This document shows positions 15,089 to 23,237 of a stretch of DNA of 23,237 nt, piece by piece. The position numbers were made by a program, and so were the translations under genes. Numbering within the stretch: the first letter of the stretch is position 1; each line of letters opens with the position of its first letter. The notes beneath the pieces are model-generated. The model had not been told where the DNA came from. It saw only the letters and a list, made by a program, of their open reading frames with translations, and searched no databases. This stretch comes from Alphaproteobacteria bacterium (GTDB lineage: Bacteria > Pseudomonadota > Alphaproteobacteria > RF32 > CAG-239). The DNA is taken from contig JAGCFG010000043.1 of NCBI GenBank assembly GCA_017650255.1, positions 1 through 23,237 on the forward strand. The letters are read 5' to 3'.

Positions 15089-16883
15089 AAAGCTCTTCCG
15101 CTAAAAGAGATATTTCAAGCCACTGATCCTCCGCCTCGGATTTTTGGTTTTGAATTTCCTTTAATTCATCGGTCAAAGCAAAAAATTGCTCGCGATTATT
15201 CTGGTATAAGTCAGCATCTGATAATTTTTGTGAAATCTCTGCAAGTTGTTGTTCTAATTTTGCAATCTTATCAGGCAAAATTTGCAACAAACGTTGTTGA
15301 TTATAAGTAAGTTTTTTCTGCGGTATAAATTTCACTTTTTCTTGCTGAGGAGCAACTTTTGTTTTTGTCTTTTGGAGAGTTGAAGCTTTTGCCTTTTCTA
15401 AAAAATCAGAATAACTCCCGACAAATTCCTCTACACTTCCATCGCCTTTCATATAAATAATAGAAGTTACCAACCTGTCCAAAAAATCTCTATCATGGCT
15501 GACCACAATCATTGTTCCGTCGTATTCGCTCAACATCTCCTGTAACAAATCAAGCGTGTCCATATCCAAATCATTTGTCGGTTCGTCAAGCAACAAAAAA
15601 TTTGACGGTTGCGATAAAATTTTAGCTAACATCAGCCTATTTTTTTCGCCGCCCGAAAGTGTTGCCACCGGAGATTTTGCCTGTTCCGGCGTAAAAAGAA
15701 AATCTTTCAGATAAGCAACCACATGGCGATAAGATCCTCTCACCCAAAGATGGTCTCCTTCATCACACAAGGTCTGCCACAAAGTTTTTTGCGGATTTAG
15801 AGAAAAACGATTCTGATCGAAATATGCTTCTTGCAAATTTTTGCCGATTCTCACAAATCCGTCATCCGGCTGCAATTTTTTTGTCAGCAATTTAATCAAA
15901 GTAGTTTTGCCCGCCCCGTTAGGTCCGACAATCCCGATTCTGTTACCTCTGATAACTTTGATAGAAAAATCTTTAACGATAGTTTTTTTCTCAAAACACT
16001 TTGTTATATGCTTTGCCTCAAGTACAATTTTAGATTTCCAAACAGTATTCTCAACATCAATATTAACGCTGCCTATTTGCTTTATTTGTTCTCTGCGTTC
16101 TTGCCTCAGCTGCAGCAATCTGCGAAGCCTTCCCTGATTGCGACGTCTTCTTGCCGTAACACCTTTATGCAACCACTCTGTTTCTTCAGCCAGTTTTTTA
16201 TCCAGATATTTTTGGGCAATAATTTCTTGTTCAATAATTTGTTCTTGCCACTCTTCAAAAAATTCAAAACCTTTATTGTTTCTGCGCATAACTCCGCGGT
16301 CAAGCCAAAAAGTTGTGCGCGAAATTTTTCTCAGAAAGTATCTGTCGTGGCTTATGAGTACAACTGCTCCTGCATAGCTGATAATAATTTTTTCCAACAG
16401 CTCAATTGTCGGCATATCCAAATGGTTTGTCGGTTCATCCAAAAGCAAAATATCAGGTTCTGAAATTAATGCCTTTGCCAAAGTAGCTTTTCTTTTCTCT
16501 CCACCGGAAGCTTTCTCCGGATTTTGCTCTGCCTCAATTCCCAGCTGTTCAATAAGTATTTGCGCTTTATATTCCGACGAAGAACTTTCATCATCCAACC
16601 CCGACAGCACCACTTCTCGCAAATTTTTATATCCGCTCAAATCAGCATCTTGCGGCATATATCCTATTTTGGTTCCGGGCTGAATAAAAATTTCTCCGTC
16701 ATCAATTTCCTGCAATCCGGCAATAATTTTGAGCAAAGTTGATTTCCCTGAGCCGTTTCTTCCGATTAAAGAAATTTTATCACCGCGGTTGATATAAAGC
16801 TCAACCCCGCGAAAGAGCTGATTCGTCCCAAAACGCAGTTTTACATCTTTTAACGTATATATCGGAGGTTCAAAATTTGCCAT
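15072..16883 (-). CDS. uup: ABC-F ATPase, Uup-type
   Basis: This is a soluble duplicated ABC ATPase (603 residues) without membrane domains, of the ABC-F group that acts on ribosomes. First ATPase: Walker A GRNGSGKST (41-49), signature ASGGEKRK, Walker B LLLDEPTNHLD. Second: GPNGAGKTT, LSGGEKNR, LLLDEPTNDLD. The inter-domain linker carries EWLHKGVTARRRRNQGRL, typical of Uup, and a C-terminal coiled coil (about 530-595, NKxLxQxLAEISQ-type heptads) also fits Uup rather than EttA. AGGAAA lies 5 bases before the ATG. The Uup assignment within ABC-F is likely but a relative cannot be excluded. Confidence 0.9.
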   Translation of the reverse strand: MANFEPPIYTLKDVKLRFGTNQLFRGVELYINRGDKISLIGRNGSGKSTLLKIIAGLQEIDDGEIFIQPGTKIGYMPQDADLSGYKNLREVVLSGLDDESSSSEYKAQILIEQLGIEAEQNPEKASGGEKRKATLAKALISEPDILLLDEPTNHLDMPTIELLEKIIISYAGAVVLISHDRYFLRKISRTTFWLDRGVMRRNNKGFEFFEEWQEQIIEQEIIAQKYLDKKLAEETEWLHKGVTARRRRNQGRLRRLLQLRQERREQIKQIGSVNIDVENTVWKSKIVLEAKHITKCFEKKTIVKDFSIKVIRGNRIGIVGPNGAGKTTLIKLLTKKLQPDDGFVRIGKNLQEAYFDQNRFSLNPQKTLWQTLCDEGDHLWVRGSYRHVVAYLKDFLFTPEQAKSPVATLSGGEKNRLMLAKILSQPSNFLLLDEPTNDLDMDTLDLLQEMLSEYDGTMIVVSHDRDFLDRLVTSIIYMKGDGSVEEFVGSYSDFLEKAKASTLQKTKTKVAPQQEKVKFIPQKKLTYNQQRLLQILPDKIAKLEQQLAEISQKLSDADLYQNNREQFFALTDELKEIQNQKSEAEDQWLEISLLAEELSTTAN

Positions 16884-16959
16884 ATTTTCCTCAAAAAAAC
16901 AAACTATTCAGCTTATATTACAATCAAGATAAAAAATAAAGATAATTCATAAATAAAGT

Positions 16960-16987
16960 TTGAATATAGGTGATTTTTGTATATTAT
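16960..16987 (+). promoter_or_regulatory. Candidate promoter for Sel1 gene
   Basis: TTGAAT (16960-16965), a 16-bp spacer and TATTAT (16982-16987) lie 33 bp before the start codon in the gap divergent from uup. Very AT-rich surroundings lower confidence. Confidence 0.4.
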
Positions 16988-17020
16988 AAAACAAAATGCA
17001 TATCATTATTGGGGTTTATC

Positions 17021-18217
17021 ATGAAAAATTTTTTTATATATCTGTTTTGCACTTTTTTTGCTTTTAATACTTTTGCGCAAGAAGATTTGTCGCTTATCGA
17101 TCTTTTTGGTGAAGAGGAAAATAAACAGTCTGAAGACACAGATAAAGCACCTCAAAAAAATTTCTCACAGCCGAAAGCTGAACAAAAAACTCAAAATTCT
17201 ACAGAAGAACAAGTCATCGAGGACGGAAAAAAATCCAAAATATCCGATTTCTTTTCTTTCTTAAACATTCCGTTTTTCCGCACAAAAGATCCTGCCAAAC
17301 AACAAGAACTTTCTCGTCAGGAAAATGAACCTCAGGAAAATTATGTGCAGCGCTTATCCCGCCTTGCCACAGATGGTGACGTTGATGCTGCCTTGTCTTT
17401 GGGATATATGTACCTATATGGTGTAAACGGAGTGAAAAATGATAATGAAAAGGCTTTCAAATTCTACTCCATTGCAGCAGAACAAAATGATGATATTGCC
17501 ATAAATAATCTAGGCAGCCTTTATTATAGCGGCATAGGAACTGAAAGAAATATTCCTGAAGCAACCAAGCTGTTTGAAAAAGCGACGCAAATGGGCAATA
17601 CCGAGTCCGCTGTCAATTTGGCTTTTGTATACCTTACACAAAACAAAGAGTTTGACTCCAAATTGCGTAGCACCATAGTCAGACTGTTTAACCAAGCTGC
17701 AGAGGCAGACAATATAACTGCACAATATATGCTGGGGATGATATATTACAAAGGTTTTGCAATTGCCAAAAATGACATTAAAGCCTTTAGTTATATTAAA
17801 AAAGCCGCTGAAGAATATGATGAAGCCCAATACCAATTGGCACTGATGTATATGAACGCAGAAGGAACAACCAAAAACTATAAAAATGCCGTTGAAAGTT
17901 TAATTCGTGCAGGAAGACAGGGGCATATAAAAGCCATGATTTTATTGGGCGATATATTGTCAGAAGGAAAAAACTATCCAAAAAATTTAGTCGGTGCGTA
18001 TATTTGGTATAACATTGCATCCGTATATACTCAGGACGCAGAGGAAAAAAGAGATGCAATAGAAGCAATGCTGAAACTCGAAAACATTTTACCTGCACAA
18101 GAGGAAGCCGGAAAATACAAACCGGCACCAACGGAAACAACTTCCTACATCAAAAAAACCTTTGGCGAAAATATAGCCGATTACTTAAATATGATACAAA
18201 AAGAGCCTGCATACTAG
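17021..18217 (+). CDS. Exported Sel1-repeat (SLR) protein
   Basis: This is a secreted or periplasmic scaffold-type protein of 398 residues. The frame is open from 16970, but ATG 17021 is chosen because a signal peptide begins there (MKNFFIYLFCTFFAFNTFA before QED) and GGGG lies upstream. Residues about 20-100 are a charged linker. From about 116 onward come roughly six Sel1-like alpha/alpha repeats, for example ALSLGYMYLYGVNGVKND, AINNLGSLYYSGIGTERN, QYMLGMIYYKGFAIAKND and QYQLALMYMNAEGTTKNY, ending near GAYIWYNIAS. SLR proteins usually mediate protein-protein contacts; the partner is unknown. The terminator stem overlaps its last codons. Confidence 0.9.
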   Translation: MKNFFIYLFCTFFAFNTFAQEDLSLIDLFGEEENKQSEDTDKAPQKNFSQPKAEQKTQNSTEEQVIEDGKKSKISDFFSFLNIPFFRTKDPAKQQELSRQENEPQENYVQRLSRLATDGDVDAALSLGYMYLYGVNGVKNDNEKAFKFYSIAAEQNDDIAINNLGSLYYSGIGTERNIPEATKLFEKATQMGNTESAVNLAFVYLTQNKEFDSKLRSTIVRLFNQAAEADNITAQYMLGMIYYKGFAIAKNDIKAFSYIKKAAEEYDEAQYQLALMYMNAEGTTKNYKNAVESLIRAGRQGHIKAMILLGDILSEGKNYPKNLVGAYIWYNIASVYTQDAEEKRDAIEAMLKLENILPAQEEAGKYKPAPTETTSYIKKTFGENIADYLNMIQKEPAY

Positions 18218-18231
18218 CAGGCTTTCTTTTT
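18204..18231 (+). terminator. Rho-independent terminator overlapping stop codon
   Basis: AGCCTGC (18204-18210), loop ATACTA, GCAGGCT (18217-18223) and a TTCTTTTT tract. The TAG stop (18215-18217) lies at the loop/stem border, so the left arm codes for the last residues of the Sel1 protein. It also separates that gene from convergent thrS. Confidence 0.9.
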
Positions 18232-18249
18232 GCTTAATATTTTGTGCAC

Positions 18250-20172
18250 TTAGTGTGGCATTTTGGCTTCTTCGCTCAGAGCCTTCACAAAGTCATCAAG
18301 TTTCATTACCATTTGCTGCTCAACACCAAGTCGTCTAACAGTAACAGTTCCGTTTTCTTTTTCTTTTGCACCGACAACTGCAATAACAGGAATTTTTGCC
18401 ATTGAGTGTTCACGTACTTTATAGTTTATTTTTTCATTGCGCAAATCTGTTTTTGCCTGCAGTCCTGCTGCTTTCAACTTTTCTGCAACCTCTGTCGCAT
18501 AACCGTCAAATTCGCTGACAATCGGTGCAACAACAACTTGCTCGGGCGACAACCACAAAGGCAATTTTCCGGCGTGGTGCTCAATCAAAATACCCAAAAA
18601 TCTTTCAATGGAGCCGAACAAAGCACGGTGCAACATGACCGGTTGATGTTTTTCACCGTCTTCACCGATATAAGAAATATCAAATCTTTGTGGCAAATTC
18701 ATATCAACCTGAATTGTTCCGCATTGCCACTCGCGCCCGATAGCATCACGTAAGATAAATTCCAACTTAGGGCCATAAAAAGCACCTTCACCGGCATTAA
18801 TCTCAAACTTATAGCCGTGTGAAGTGAGAGCATTGGCAAGAGCATTTTCGCACAAATCCCAAATTTCATCGGAGCCGATTCTATAAATGCTGTCCGGTCT
18901 GGTCGACAGATAAATTTTAACATCTTCAAACCCGAAATCTTTATATATGTCCAAAATCAGTTTCAAAGTGGTAATGCACTCTTCTTCCATTTGCTCAGGC
19001 GTGCAAAAGATATGAGCATCATCTTGTGTAAACTCGCGCACTCTCATCAACCCCATCAACGAACCCGAAGCTTCATAACGGTTGACCATTCCGAACTCTG
19101 CCATACGTAAAGGCAAATCGCGATAAGATTTTATGCCCTGCTTATAAACCAACAATCCGCCGGGGCAGTTCATCGGTTTAACACAGAATACTTTACCGTC
19201 CTCTGTTTTTCCGGAATAGTTATGCGCTCCATATTTATCCCAGTGTCCTGAAGTCTCCCACAAAACTCTGTCCATAATTCTCGGAGTAGCAATTTCAATA
19301 TATCCGTTATTTTCTTGACGTTTACGCATATAGTCAATTAGCTTGCGATAAATGCGATATCCTTTGTCATGCCAAAAGACTGCTCCCGGAGCATATTCCG
19401 GCTCAAAATGGAACAAATCCATTTCTCTTCCCAACTTGCGGTGGTCACGTTTTGCAGCTTCTTCCAGCATATTCAAATATGCATCCAAATCTTTCTTGTT
19501 TGTCCAAGCTGTTGCATAAATACGTTGCAACATTTCTTTTGATGAATCACCACGCCAATATGCTCCGGCAACTTTCATCAGTTTGAAGGCATCACCGATT
19601 TTGCCTGTCGAAGGTACGTGCGGACCGCGACACAAATCAGTAAAGTTACCTTGAGAATAAAGTGAAATAACTTCATCTTCCGGTAAATCTTCAATTAGCT
19701 CAACTTTATAGTGCTCACCAATAGACTTAAAATAAGCGATAGCTTCATTTCTAGGCAGAACCTTGCGCGTAACTTTTTCGTCTCGTTTGACAATCTCGTG
19801 CATTTTTGCCTCAATTTTTTCAAATTCCTCCGTCGTAAAAGGCTCTTTACGCGAAAAGTCATAATAAAAACCATTTTCGATAGCCGGTCCTATCGTAACT
19901 TGTACATCCGGCCACAATTCTTTTACAGCCTCAGCCATAACATGGGAGCATGAGTGGCGTAAAATATCCAATCCCTCTTTATCTTTTGTTGTAATAATTG
20001 TCACGGTTGCATCAGTGGTAATTGTCGTATTCAAATCTTGCAGTTTATCATTAACCTTAACCGCCAAAGCATTTTTTGCTAAACCGGCACTAATTTTTTC
20101 GGCAACCTCAAGCCCTGAAATATTGCCTTCAAAATTCATAACACTACCATCTGGTAATTTTATAGCAACCAT
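18250..20172 (-). CDS. thrS: Threonyl-tRNA synthetase
   Basis: This class II aminoacyl-tRNA synthetase charges tRNA-Thr. It is full length at 640 residues. Domains in order: TGS (1-62), editing domain with HSCSH (His73, His77) and CRGPH (Cys181, His185), catalytic core with zinc ligands Cys336 (MNCPGG), His387 (DDAHIF) and His515 (MLHRALFG), and the anticodon-binding domain (about 535-640). These positions match E. coli ThrRS within a few residues. AAGGA lies about 8 bases before the ATG. The GT4 gene ends 17 bp upstream on the same strand, so they may be cotranscribed. No leader hairpin or T-box is visible. Confidence 0.97.
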   Translation of the reverse strand: MVAIKLPDGSVMNFEGNISGLEVAEKISAGLAKNALAVKVNDKLQDLNTTITTDATVTIITTKDKEGLDILRHSCSHVMAEAVKELWPDVQVTIGPAIENGFYYDFSRKEPFTTEEFEKIEAKMHEIVKRDEKVTRKVLPRNEAIAYFKSIGEHYKVELIEDLPEDEVISLYSQGNFTDLCRGPHVPSTGKIGDAFKLMKVAGAYWRGDSSKEMLQRIYATAWTNKKDLDAYLNMLEEAAKRDHRKLGREMDLFHFEPEYAPGAVFWHDKGYRIYRKLIDYMRKRQENNGYIEIATPRIMDRVLWETSGHWDKYGAHNYSGKTEDGKVFCVKPMNCPGGLLVYKQGIKSYRDLPLRMAEFGMVNRYEASGSLMGLMRVREFTQDDAHIFCTPEQMEEECITTLKLILDIYKDFGFEDVKIYLSTRPDSIYRIGSDEIWDLCENALANALTSHGYKFEINAGEGAFYGPKLEFILRDAIGREWQCGTIQVDMNLPQRFDISYIGEDGEKHQPVMLHRALFGSIERFLGILIEHHAGKLPLWLSPEQVVVAPIVSEFDGYATEVAEKLKAAGLQAKTDLRNEKINYKVREHSMAKIPVIAVVGAKEKENGTVTVRRLGVEQQMVMKLDDFVKALSEEAKMPH

Positions 20173-20189
20173 ATTTTTAATCCTTTATT

Positions 20190-21344
20190 TTAATTAATTT
20201 CTAAAAGTTCTTTATAAACATCGATAGTTTTATCACACATAATCTGTTTTGTAAAATTATCATGCACATTTTTAATTGCCGCAGCTGACATTGCTTTTCG
20301 CTCAGCCAAAGGCATATCAAGTGCCCAATCAATGGCCTCTGCCAAAGATTTTGCATCTCCGCTCTGGAACAACTTGCCGCTGACACCATCAATCACATTC
20401 TCTAAAGAACCACCGATATTAGATGCCAAAACAATTTTGCCCATTGCTTGTCCCTCAATCGCCGCGCGCCCGAAAGCCTCAGGCTCAATTGCGGTTGACA
20501 ACACAATATCCGAAACCATTAACAGTGCCGGAATATCAAAACTTTCTTCAATGAATTGGATTCTGTCATCTGTCTTCAATTTTTTTGCCAATTCTTTCAA
20601 TTCATTTGTATATTTAACTCTCCCTTGGTCAGATCCGACAATAATTGCATAAGCCTCTTTGTGCTTAAGCAAAGACATTGCCTCAACCAACAAATGTTGC
20701 CCTTTCCAACGCGTAATTCTGCCAACAAGTGCAATAATAGGCCTATCTTCAGGCAAATTATTATCCGATATGGTCCGAATAATTCTCTCTTGCGTAACTG
20801 CAAATGGCGAAAACTTTTCCACATCGACACATCTCGGTATAAGCCTTATTTTATCTTCATCAACGACATAATTATTCAACATATGTTTCTTTATATGTTC
20901 GGAAATAGCAATAATTATTTCGCCGAAAGTCATAACCTTATTATAGACTTTTTTAATTCCCTTCGGTCCAAGTCCGTACGTCCCGTGAAAAGTTGTCATA
21001 AATTTTACGCCGGCCTTCTTTGCTGCCCAATAAGCGCTCCAAGCCGGAGCACGCGAGCGTGCATGCACAATATTTATGCCGTTTTCTTTGATTATTTTAG
21101 CCAATTTCAAAGAATTAAGATACATCTTAAAAATGTTCTTTGTTTTTAATGGCAAAGTAAAATGTTTAACCTTAATCTTATCCAATTCATAAACCAACCT
21201 GCCACCGGAAGATGCAACAAAGTTAGTATATCCTTCATTGTTCAAAGCTTCGGCAATTTGTATTGTTCCCCATTCAACACCGCCGTGTTGGAGTTCTGGA
21301 AGCACCTGCAGTACCACCGGTTTTTTATCTTTACTTTCTATCAT
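20190..21344 (-). CDS. Family 4 glycosyltransferase (GT-B)
   Basis: This is a retaining nucleotide-sugar glycosyltransferase of 384 residues, two Rossmann domains. The N-terminal domain has ELQHGGVEWGT (acceptor-side glycine loop) and FHGTYG. The C-terminal domain has ALVGRITRWKGQHLLVEA, and the donor-binding E-x7-E motif is Glu289/Glu297 in EPEAFGRAAIEGQAMG, followed by VLASNIGG. Cytoplasmic with no membrane helix. AAGGG precedes the ATG. It probably acts in lipopolysaccharide or other envelope glycan synthesis; the sugar and acceptor are unknown. No other glycan genes surround it, unusual for a polysaccharide cluster, so a lone core-LPS step is more likely. Confidence 0.9.
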   Translation of the reverse strand: MIESKDKKPVVLQVLPELQHGGVEWGTIQIAEALNNEGYTNFVASSGGRLVYELDKIKVKHFTLPLKTKNIFKMYLNSLKLAKIIKENGINIVHARSRAPAWSAYWAAKKAGVKFMTTFHGTYGLGPKGIKKVYNKVMTFGEIIIAISEHIKKHMLNNYVVDEDKIRLIPRCVDVEKFSPFAVTQERIIRTISDNNLPEDRPIIALVGRITRWKGQHLLVEAMSLLKHKEAYAIIVGSDQGRVKYTNELKELAKKLKTDDRIQFIEESFDIPALLMVSDIVLSTAIEPEAFGRAAIEGQAMGKIVLASNIGGSLENVIDGVSGKLFQSGDAKSLAEAIDWALDMPLAERKAMSAAAIKNVHDNFTKQIMCDKTIDVYKELLEIN

Positions 21345-21391
21345 TTTACCCTTATCTTTTAAAAATCAAAACGACACTATAGGCGAATAAT

Positions 21392-22132
21392 ATGCAAAAA
21401 TACACTTTTAATTCTCACTTTGCAACAGATTTTGAATATATTGAACCCAAAAATAATTTGCCGACAGTTTTATATCTTCACGGCTTTTGTTCAAATGCAT
21501 GGGGTCAAAAACCGGAAACGGTAAAACAGGAGTGCATAAAACTAGGACTTGGTTTTGTCAGATTCGACTTCGCTGGCCACGGTAGCGACAGCGATAATTT
21601 TACAAATGCTGATTTTAACACTTGGATTAATCAAGCCTCAGAAGTTATCGAAAAAGTAATAAAAGGTAATGTTATTATGATTGGTTCGTCTATGGGTGGT
21701 TGGATATCAATGTTGATAAGTATAAAATACCCAGACAGAGTGAGCGGCCTAATTGGTTTGGCTGCCGCCCCAAACTTTGTGAAATATTTTGAATCAAACA
21801 TCAGTGAACAACAAAAACAGGACCTTCTCACAAAAGGACATTTCAATATCGTCAACAATGATTTTAGTTACACAATCACAAAAAGATTTGTAGAAACAGC
21901 TCTTGCTTCGTGCTTGCCGGAAAATGAAAACTGGCCGATATATTGCCCTGTTTGTTTAATTCAGGGGATGAAAGACGCCAGTCTGAAATGGCAGTTAGTT
22001 TTGCAATATGCAGAACAAATAATTTCCGAAAAAGTAGAAGTGAAAATCTTAAAAAATTCAAATCATCGCTTAAATGATGAAACAGCTCTACGAGAGTTGC
22101 GCCAATCAATTGCAAATATTGTGAATATCTGA
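21392..22132 (+). CDS. Serine alpha/beta hydrolase
   Basis: This is an alpha/beta-hydrolase fold enzyme of 246 residues, probably a (thio)esterase. The full triad can be read: Ser100 in GSSMGG, Asp195 in QGMKDASL, His225 in NSNHRL. The oxyanion motif LHGF (29-32) and RFDFAGHGSD (57-66) are also clear. The overall pattern resembles ABHD10-like esterases. No signal peptide. It is divergent from the GT4 gene, with 47 bp between the starts; no convincing ribosome site is present in AATAATATG. Confidence 0.9.
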   Translation: MQKYTFNSHFATDFEYIEPKNNLPTVLYLHGFCSNAWGQKPETVKQECIKLGLGFVRFDFAGHGSDSDNFTNADFNTWINQASEVIEKVIKGNVIMIGSSMGGWISMLISIKYPDRVSGLIGLAAAPNFVKYFESNISEQQKQDLLTKGHFNIVNNDFSYTITKRFVETALASCLPENENWPIYCPVCLIQGMKDASLKWQLVLQYAEQIISEKVEVKILKNSNHRLNDETALRELRQSIANIVNI

Positions 22133-22197
22133 CAATAAATATTTTTATCCAAATTAAAATAGATTAAGCTACGATTATGTTTAACAGAGTATAAACA

Positions 22198-23211
22198 GTG
22201 AGAAATAGTCGTAGAATAGATAAAAGTGCAGTTATCACAGCATTCTTTTGCGCAATAGCCGCGTTTATTTGTGGTTTTGTGTTCTGTATGGCATTGCTCA
22301 GTAGTAATGAAAGTTGCTATTTCTTGGTTCAAAATTTTTGGCAATCAACCCGTGCATATAAAATTTTTACATATCTTTCCAACTTATATGACGGCTACTT
22401 CCTCAAAATGTCCGCACTGTTTTTCTGTCTGCTATTATGTTTGTGCATTTTGTGGTCACTCGTCGATCGCTTGTTTTTCAAAAAGAAAGAGGCTTTTTCT
22501 GACGACGATTCCGAACAATTAGATTCTTTTATTGATGACAACTCCAATCTTGATATGCAAAATTCCTTAAATTGGGATGATTTAAATTCCGTTAAACCAG
22601 ATGTTCTGGCTTCATATTTGCAAAACGAATATCCGCAAATTGCTGCTATTGCTCTTTCTCAACTCAATGCGGAACAAGGGGCAGCCGTACTCTCGCATAT
22701 GAGCTCGAATTTTGCGGCCGTAACCATTACACAGCTCATCTCTTCTCGACCGCTCTCTCCTCAATCAATAAGCAAACTCGGTAATGCGGTTGCCAAAGAT
22801 ATATTAAATGCTCCGCACGAAAGCGGCTTGTCAATTGTATCTACGATATGGAGCCACCTTGATGATAGCGCTGCCGAAAGGATTATGTCTTTCTTGATAG
22901 GTTATGCTCCGGAAGTTGCCGAAAAAATTACTAAGAAACCGATTGCTTTTGAAGATTTGAGCCGTTTACCATATTCACAAATACAAAAGCTTGTAGCCCA
23001 AACCGACGAGGCGCAGCTGGTAATCGCACTCTTGGGCGCCTCAGATGATGTGCGCAACCGTTTCTATCAAGTCATGCCGGAACAGCAAAGACAAATTATA
23101 ACCCAAGCACTTCAAAGATTGGGTGGCATAAACTTGGCAGAGATAAAAAAAGCTCAGAAGAATATAGTTTCTGTCGGAAAACAAATATTTTCAACTTCGC
23201 CTGAAAATTAA
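22198..23211 (+). CDS. Membrane-anchored FliG-like protein
   Basis: A 337-residue protein starting at GTG. Two hydrophobic helices (about 12-34 and 70-92) are joined by a 35-residue loop, followed by KKK and an acidic linker (98-128). Residues about 131-205 match the FliG middle domain, including EYPQ (144-147) where FliG has EHPQ, and about 248-330 match the FliG C-terminal domain (FEDLSRLPYSQIQKLV, LLGASDDVRNRF, AEIKKAQKNIV). The FliF-binding N-terminal domain of FliG is replaced by the helices. In FliG-C the usual ML-R-E-D-L-E segment reads IITQALQ, lacking charges tied to torque. No flagellar gene is nearby. No ATG starts the frame: the ATG at 22177 meets a stop at once. It may work with a motor-like or envelope complex; function unknown. 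Confidence 0.78.
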   Translation: MRNSRRIDKSAVITAFFCAIAAFICGFVFCMALLSSNESCYFLVQNFWQSTRAYKIFTYLSNLYDGYFLKMSALFFCLLLCLCILWSLVDRLFFKKKEAFSDDDSEQLDSFIDDNSNLDMQNSLNWDDLNSVKPDVLASYLQNEYPQIAAIALSQLNAEQGAAVLSHMSSNFAAVTITQLISSRPLSPQSISKLGNAVAKDILNAPHESGLSIVSTIWSHLDDSAAERIMSFLIGYAPEVAEKITKKPIAFEDLSRLPYSQIQKLVAQTDEAQLVIALLGASDDVRNRFYQVMPEQQRQIITQALQRLGGINLAEIKKAQKNIVSVGKQIFSTSPEN

Positions 23212-23237
23212 AAACTCTTAATTTTGAGAGATTAAGA

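Noticed and set aside
20173..20189. T-box or leader element upstream of thrS
   Set aside because: Only 17 bp separate it from the upstream gene, with no hairpin or specifier loop.
22600..23150. MgtE N-terminal domain instead of FliG
   Set aside because: MgtE_N is related in fold, but EYPQ and the FEDL ... ALLGASDDVR ... KKAQKNIV series match FliG, and no CBS or MgtE transporter domain follows.
1..23237. tRNA, rRNA, CRISPR or insertion sequences
   Set aside because: I looked in all intergenic gaps and saw no cloverleaf-like sequence, regular spaced repeats, transposase or terminal inverted repeats.

Overview
The window looks like a piece of chromosome from an AT-rich, Gram-negative anaerobe. 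Evidence for Gram-negative: an outer-membrane porin, a LolA-type lipoprotein chaperone and a glycosyltransferase. Evidence for anaerobic growth: an oxygen-sensitive class III ribonucleotide reductase with its radical-SAM activase. The HAD-IIA protein resembles a family mainly seen in Alphaproteobacteria, so an uncultured, probably gut-associated alphaproteobacterium is my best guess; that placement is inference. Genes are tightly packed, with short overlaps at convergent and co-directional ends. I saw no tRNA, rRNA, CRISPR array, transposase or integrase.

Layout. 1-173: window edge with a palindromic, possibly dispersed repeat and a terminator. 174-634: two small acidic, mutually similar 70-residue proteins on the minus strand. 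743-2464: porin followed by an OmpR-type regulator whose receiver domain is degenerate. 2453-3852: lolA-xth, minus strand, coupled by TAATG. 3853-4260: intergenic control region with a pair of NrdR-box-like sites 31 bp apart and two DnaA-box-like 9-mers. 4261-7280: anaerobic dNTP synthesis operon, nrdD, a separate 68-residue glycyl-radical-domain gene, and nrdG. 7396-11502: two large acidic proteins of unknown function, each with its own promoter, which seem to share a domain; the second has a mid-protein membrane segment ending in a lipobox-like LAGC. 11557-16883: alanine racemase, TatD and TcdA (overlapping), a HAD-like protein lacking the nucleophile, and a Uup-type ABC-F ATPase. 17021-22132: exported Sel1-repeat protein, threonyl-tRNA synthetase preceded by a GT4 glycosyltransferase, and a serine alpha/beta hydrolase. 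22198-23211: a protein with two membrane helices followed by FliG middle and C-terminal modules.

How the genes work together. The clearest system is the nrd operon: NrdR boxes would repress it when dNTPs are plentiful, NrdG would make the glycyl radical, and that radical would sit on a separate small subunit instead of on the C-terminus of NrdD. The split enzyme, the membrane-anchored FliG-like protein and the 518/808-residue acidic protein pair are the three places most likely to hold undescribed biology. Most of the rest is housekeeping.
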